A stretch of DNA of 5,647 bases from an uncultured Actinomyces sp. (GTDB lineage Bacteria; Actinomycetota; Actinomycetes; Actinomycetales; Actinomycetaceae). Both the position numbers and the translations under genes were made by a program. Location: NCBI GenBank assembly GCA_945949035.1, contig CAMFDH010000099.1:1-5647 (forward strand). The letters are read 5' to 3'. The notes under the pieces are model-generated. The model was not told where the DNA came from. It did no database searches and saw nothing but the letters and a program-made list of their open reading frames with translations. This document shows positions 4,998 through 5,647 of the stretch, piece after piece; position 1 is the first letter of the stretch; each line of letters begins with the position of its first letter.

Positions 4998-5115
4998 CCT
5001 CACAGCTGGACTTTTCCGTGACTCAAAACTCTGCCAACGACTTATGCAGAGGGCGCCTTGTATGCGATTATTAGCACTGTTGTGCGCCATACGGCACAGA
5101 CGGAAGGATTAGGAC
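4998..5115 (+). other. Leader/intergenic region before the bL37 gene
   Basis: This region has no gene. It contains two weak inverted repeats: CTCTGC/GCAGAG (5029-5034 and 5046-5051, 11-base loop) and TGTGC/GCACA (5081-5085 and 5094-5098, 8-base loop). The second ends just before the bL37 RBS. I found no convincing promoter; an AT-richer stretch (5058-5075) is the most likely place for one. Leader structures near a ribosomal protein gene invite thought of autoregulation, but the stems are short. Confidence 0.3.
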
Positions 5116-5190
5116 ATGAGCAAGCGAGGACGGAAGCGTCGCGATCGCCGCAAGAAGGCAGCGAACCACGGCAAGCGCCCCAACAGCTGA
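5116..5190 (+). CDS. 50S ribosomal protein bL37 (24 residues)
   Basis: Tiny, extremely basic protein of the large ribosomal subunit, restricted to Actinomycetota and first located in mycobacterial ribosome structures. The 24-residue product begins MSKRGRKRRDRRKKAA and ends NHGKRPNS; the MxKRGRK start and NHGKRPN end match the bL37 pattern I know from mycobacteria. Fourteen of its 24 residues are Lys, Arg or His, as expected of an rRNA-binding peptide. The start is supported by GAAGGA (5103-5108), 7 bp before the ATG; a second AGGA (5111-5114) is too close. It lies 142 bp after the putative anti-sigma gene, beyond a probable terminator, and is followed by a strong hairpin. Its length makes it easy for gene finders to miss. 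Confidence 0.88.
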   Translation: MSKRGRKRRDRRKKAANHGKRPNS

Positions 5191-5214
5191 ACCTTCGATC
5201 TCTTTGAGGTCGAT

Positions 5215-5240
5215 ACGGCCCACGGTAACCCGTGGGCCGT
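5215..5240. terminator. 11-bp-stem hairpin after the bL37 gene
   Basis: ACGGCCCACGG (5215-5225) and CCGTGGGCCGT (5230-5240) pair perfectly over a TAAC tetraloop, starting 25 bp after the bL37 stop. This is the most stable inverted repeat in the window. No T-run follows in either direction (TTCCC to the right), so it would be a terminator of the U-tract-poor kind reported for actinobacteria, or a 3'-end stabiliser. Confidence 0.7.
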
Positions 5241-5269
5241 TCCCATACCCGGACCACTCTGCTTGGTGC

Positions 5270-5307
5270 AAAAGAATGTCGGGAGACCCTGGTGGGCCCC
5301 CCGACAT
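5270..5307 (-). terminator. Intrinsic terminator of kgd
   Basis: Read on the minus strand, ATGTCGGG (5307-5300) pairs perfectly with CCCGACAT (5283-5276), with an inner 3-bp CCC/GGG stem around a 4-base loop. The stem is followed directly by TCTTTT (5275-5270), a proper U-rich tail. It lies 21 bp after the kgd stop codon, so it is well placed as its rho-independent terminator. Confidence 0.75.
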
Positions 5308-5328
5308 GTCTGTACTTCTTACGTTCTC

Positions 5329-5647
5329 CTAGGCGAAGGCCTCAGCGAGGATTGAGGCCCGCTCTTCATCGTGGCGCCAGGACAGGCCGGTCGAGGGCGA
5401 AGCGCCCTCAGCCCGAGAGATCACTGACACCGAGGGAATGCCGCTGGCTAGTCCCGCAAAGTTGGGGAGCAGACCCAGGCTGGGGAACAGGTTGACCGAG
5501 AGGAACGGCCAGGCACCCTGGTTGGCGGGCTCATCCTGGACCCACACCACCTGCGCATCGCCGTAAGGAGCCAGCACGGACGCCATCTCTTCGGTGGCCA
5601 GGGGGTAGAACTGCTCCAGACGGATGATCGCCACGTCGAGGGCGCCC
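5329..5647 (-). CDS. kgd: Multifunctional 2-oxoglutarate decarboxylase/dehydrogenase E1, C-terminal end (5' part off window)
   Basis: Only the last 105 residues are visible; the gene runs in from the right edge, and the family protein exceeds 1,200 residues in actinobacteria. The enzyme decarboxylates 2-oxoglutarate with thiamine diphosphate as the E1 (and, in the actinobacterial fusion, E2-like) part of the 2-oxoglutarate dehydrogenase complex, also giving carboligation products. The visible part is the C-terminal transketolase-like domain: AIIRLEQFYPLATEE, the family signature VVWVQDEPANQGAWPFL, and the C-terminal SRAEGASPSTGLSWRHDEE with the terminal AEAFA. Met/Val-like starts inside (GTG at 5634) are not real, as the coding sequence GALD continues upstream. 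The stop is TAG at 5331-5329, followed by a good intrinsic terminator. Whether the fused acyltransferase domain is present cannot be seen. Confidence 0.94.
   Translation of the reverse strand, partial: GALDVAIIRLEQFYPLATEEMASVLAPYGDAQVVWVQDEPANQGAWPFLSVNLFPSLGLLPNFAGLASGIPSVSVISRAEGASPSTGLSWRHDEERASILAEAFA

Noticed and set aside
4599..5090. Minus-strand open frame across the end of sigR and the anti-sigma-position gene
   Set aside because: It overlaps two better-supported plus-strand genes and the intergenic hairpin, and shows no motif.
5232..5495. Plus-strand open frame across the bL37 terminator and the kgd 3' end
   Set aside because: It runs through two terminator hairpins and antisense to the conserved Kgd C-terminus, with an Arg/Pro-rich translation and no family.

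Overview
The window comes from a high-GC Gram-positive bacterium (Actinomycetota). The evidence is GC-rich third codon positions, several GTG starts, a SigR/SigH-type sigma factor with an anti-sigma gene behind it, the 24-residue actinobacterial ribosomal protein bL37, a HisN-type histidinol phosphatase and the C-terminus of a Kgd-type 2-oxoglutarate enzyme. I cannot fix the genus. The neighbourhood aroA-rsgA / sigR-anti-sigma-bL37 is a conserved actinobacterial block.

Layout, left to right. The 3' part of hisN (+, ends 649) is followed by a TipA-like MerR regulator (+, 707-1456). The regulator has an operator-promoter close enough to its ATG to suggest a leaderless message, and an internal ribosome-binding site that could make a short ligand-binding isoform. 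It converges, across 7 bp, on rsgA (-, 1464-2516). rsgA directly abuts aroA (-, 2517-3914) as TAA-ATG and is probably translationally coupled to it. A 134-bp divergent region (3915-4048) separates aroA from sigR (+, 4049-4708). It holds overlapping candidate promoters for both directions and two inverted repeats in the sigR leader. A small gene at the anti-sigma position (4701-4973) overlaps the end of sigR by 8 bp. A GC-rich hairpin spans that gene's stop codon. After a 142-bp gap comes the tiny gene for ribosomal protein bL37 (+, 5116-5190). It converges on the 3' end of kgd (-, 5329 to the window edge), with two terminator-like hairpins between them.

How the genes fit together. SigR and its partner form a stress-response switch, normally for thiol-oxidative (mycothiol/thioredoxin) stress. 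RsgA matures the 30S subunit and bL37 is part of the 50S, so ribosome biogenesis genes flank the switch. AroA, HisN and Kgd are core metabolism: shikimate pathway, histidine synthesis and the TCA node. The TipA-like regulator is a drug/ligand sensor set into this housekeeping block.

The most notable observation is the protein in the RsrA/RshA position. It keeps the overlap with sigR and a C-terminal segment resembling RsrA, but the zinc-binding H-x3-C-x2-C motif is degenerate: His is kept, while the two cysteine positions read Asp and Leu. If it is the anti-sigma factor, it cannot use the standard zinc-thiol redox switch. No tRNA, rRNA, CRISPR, insertion sequence or phage gene was seen.
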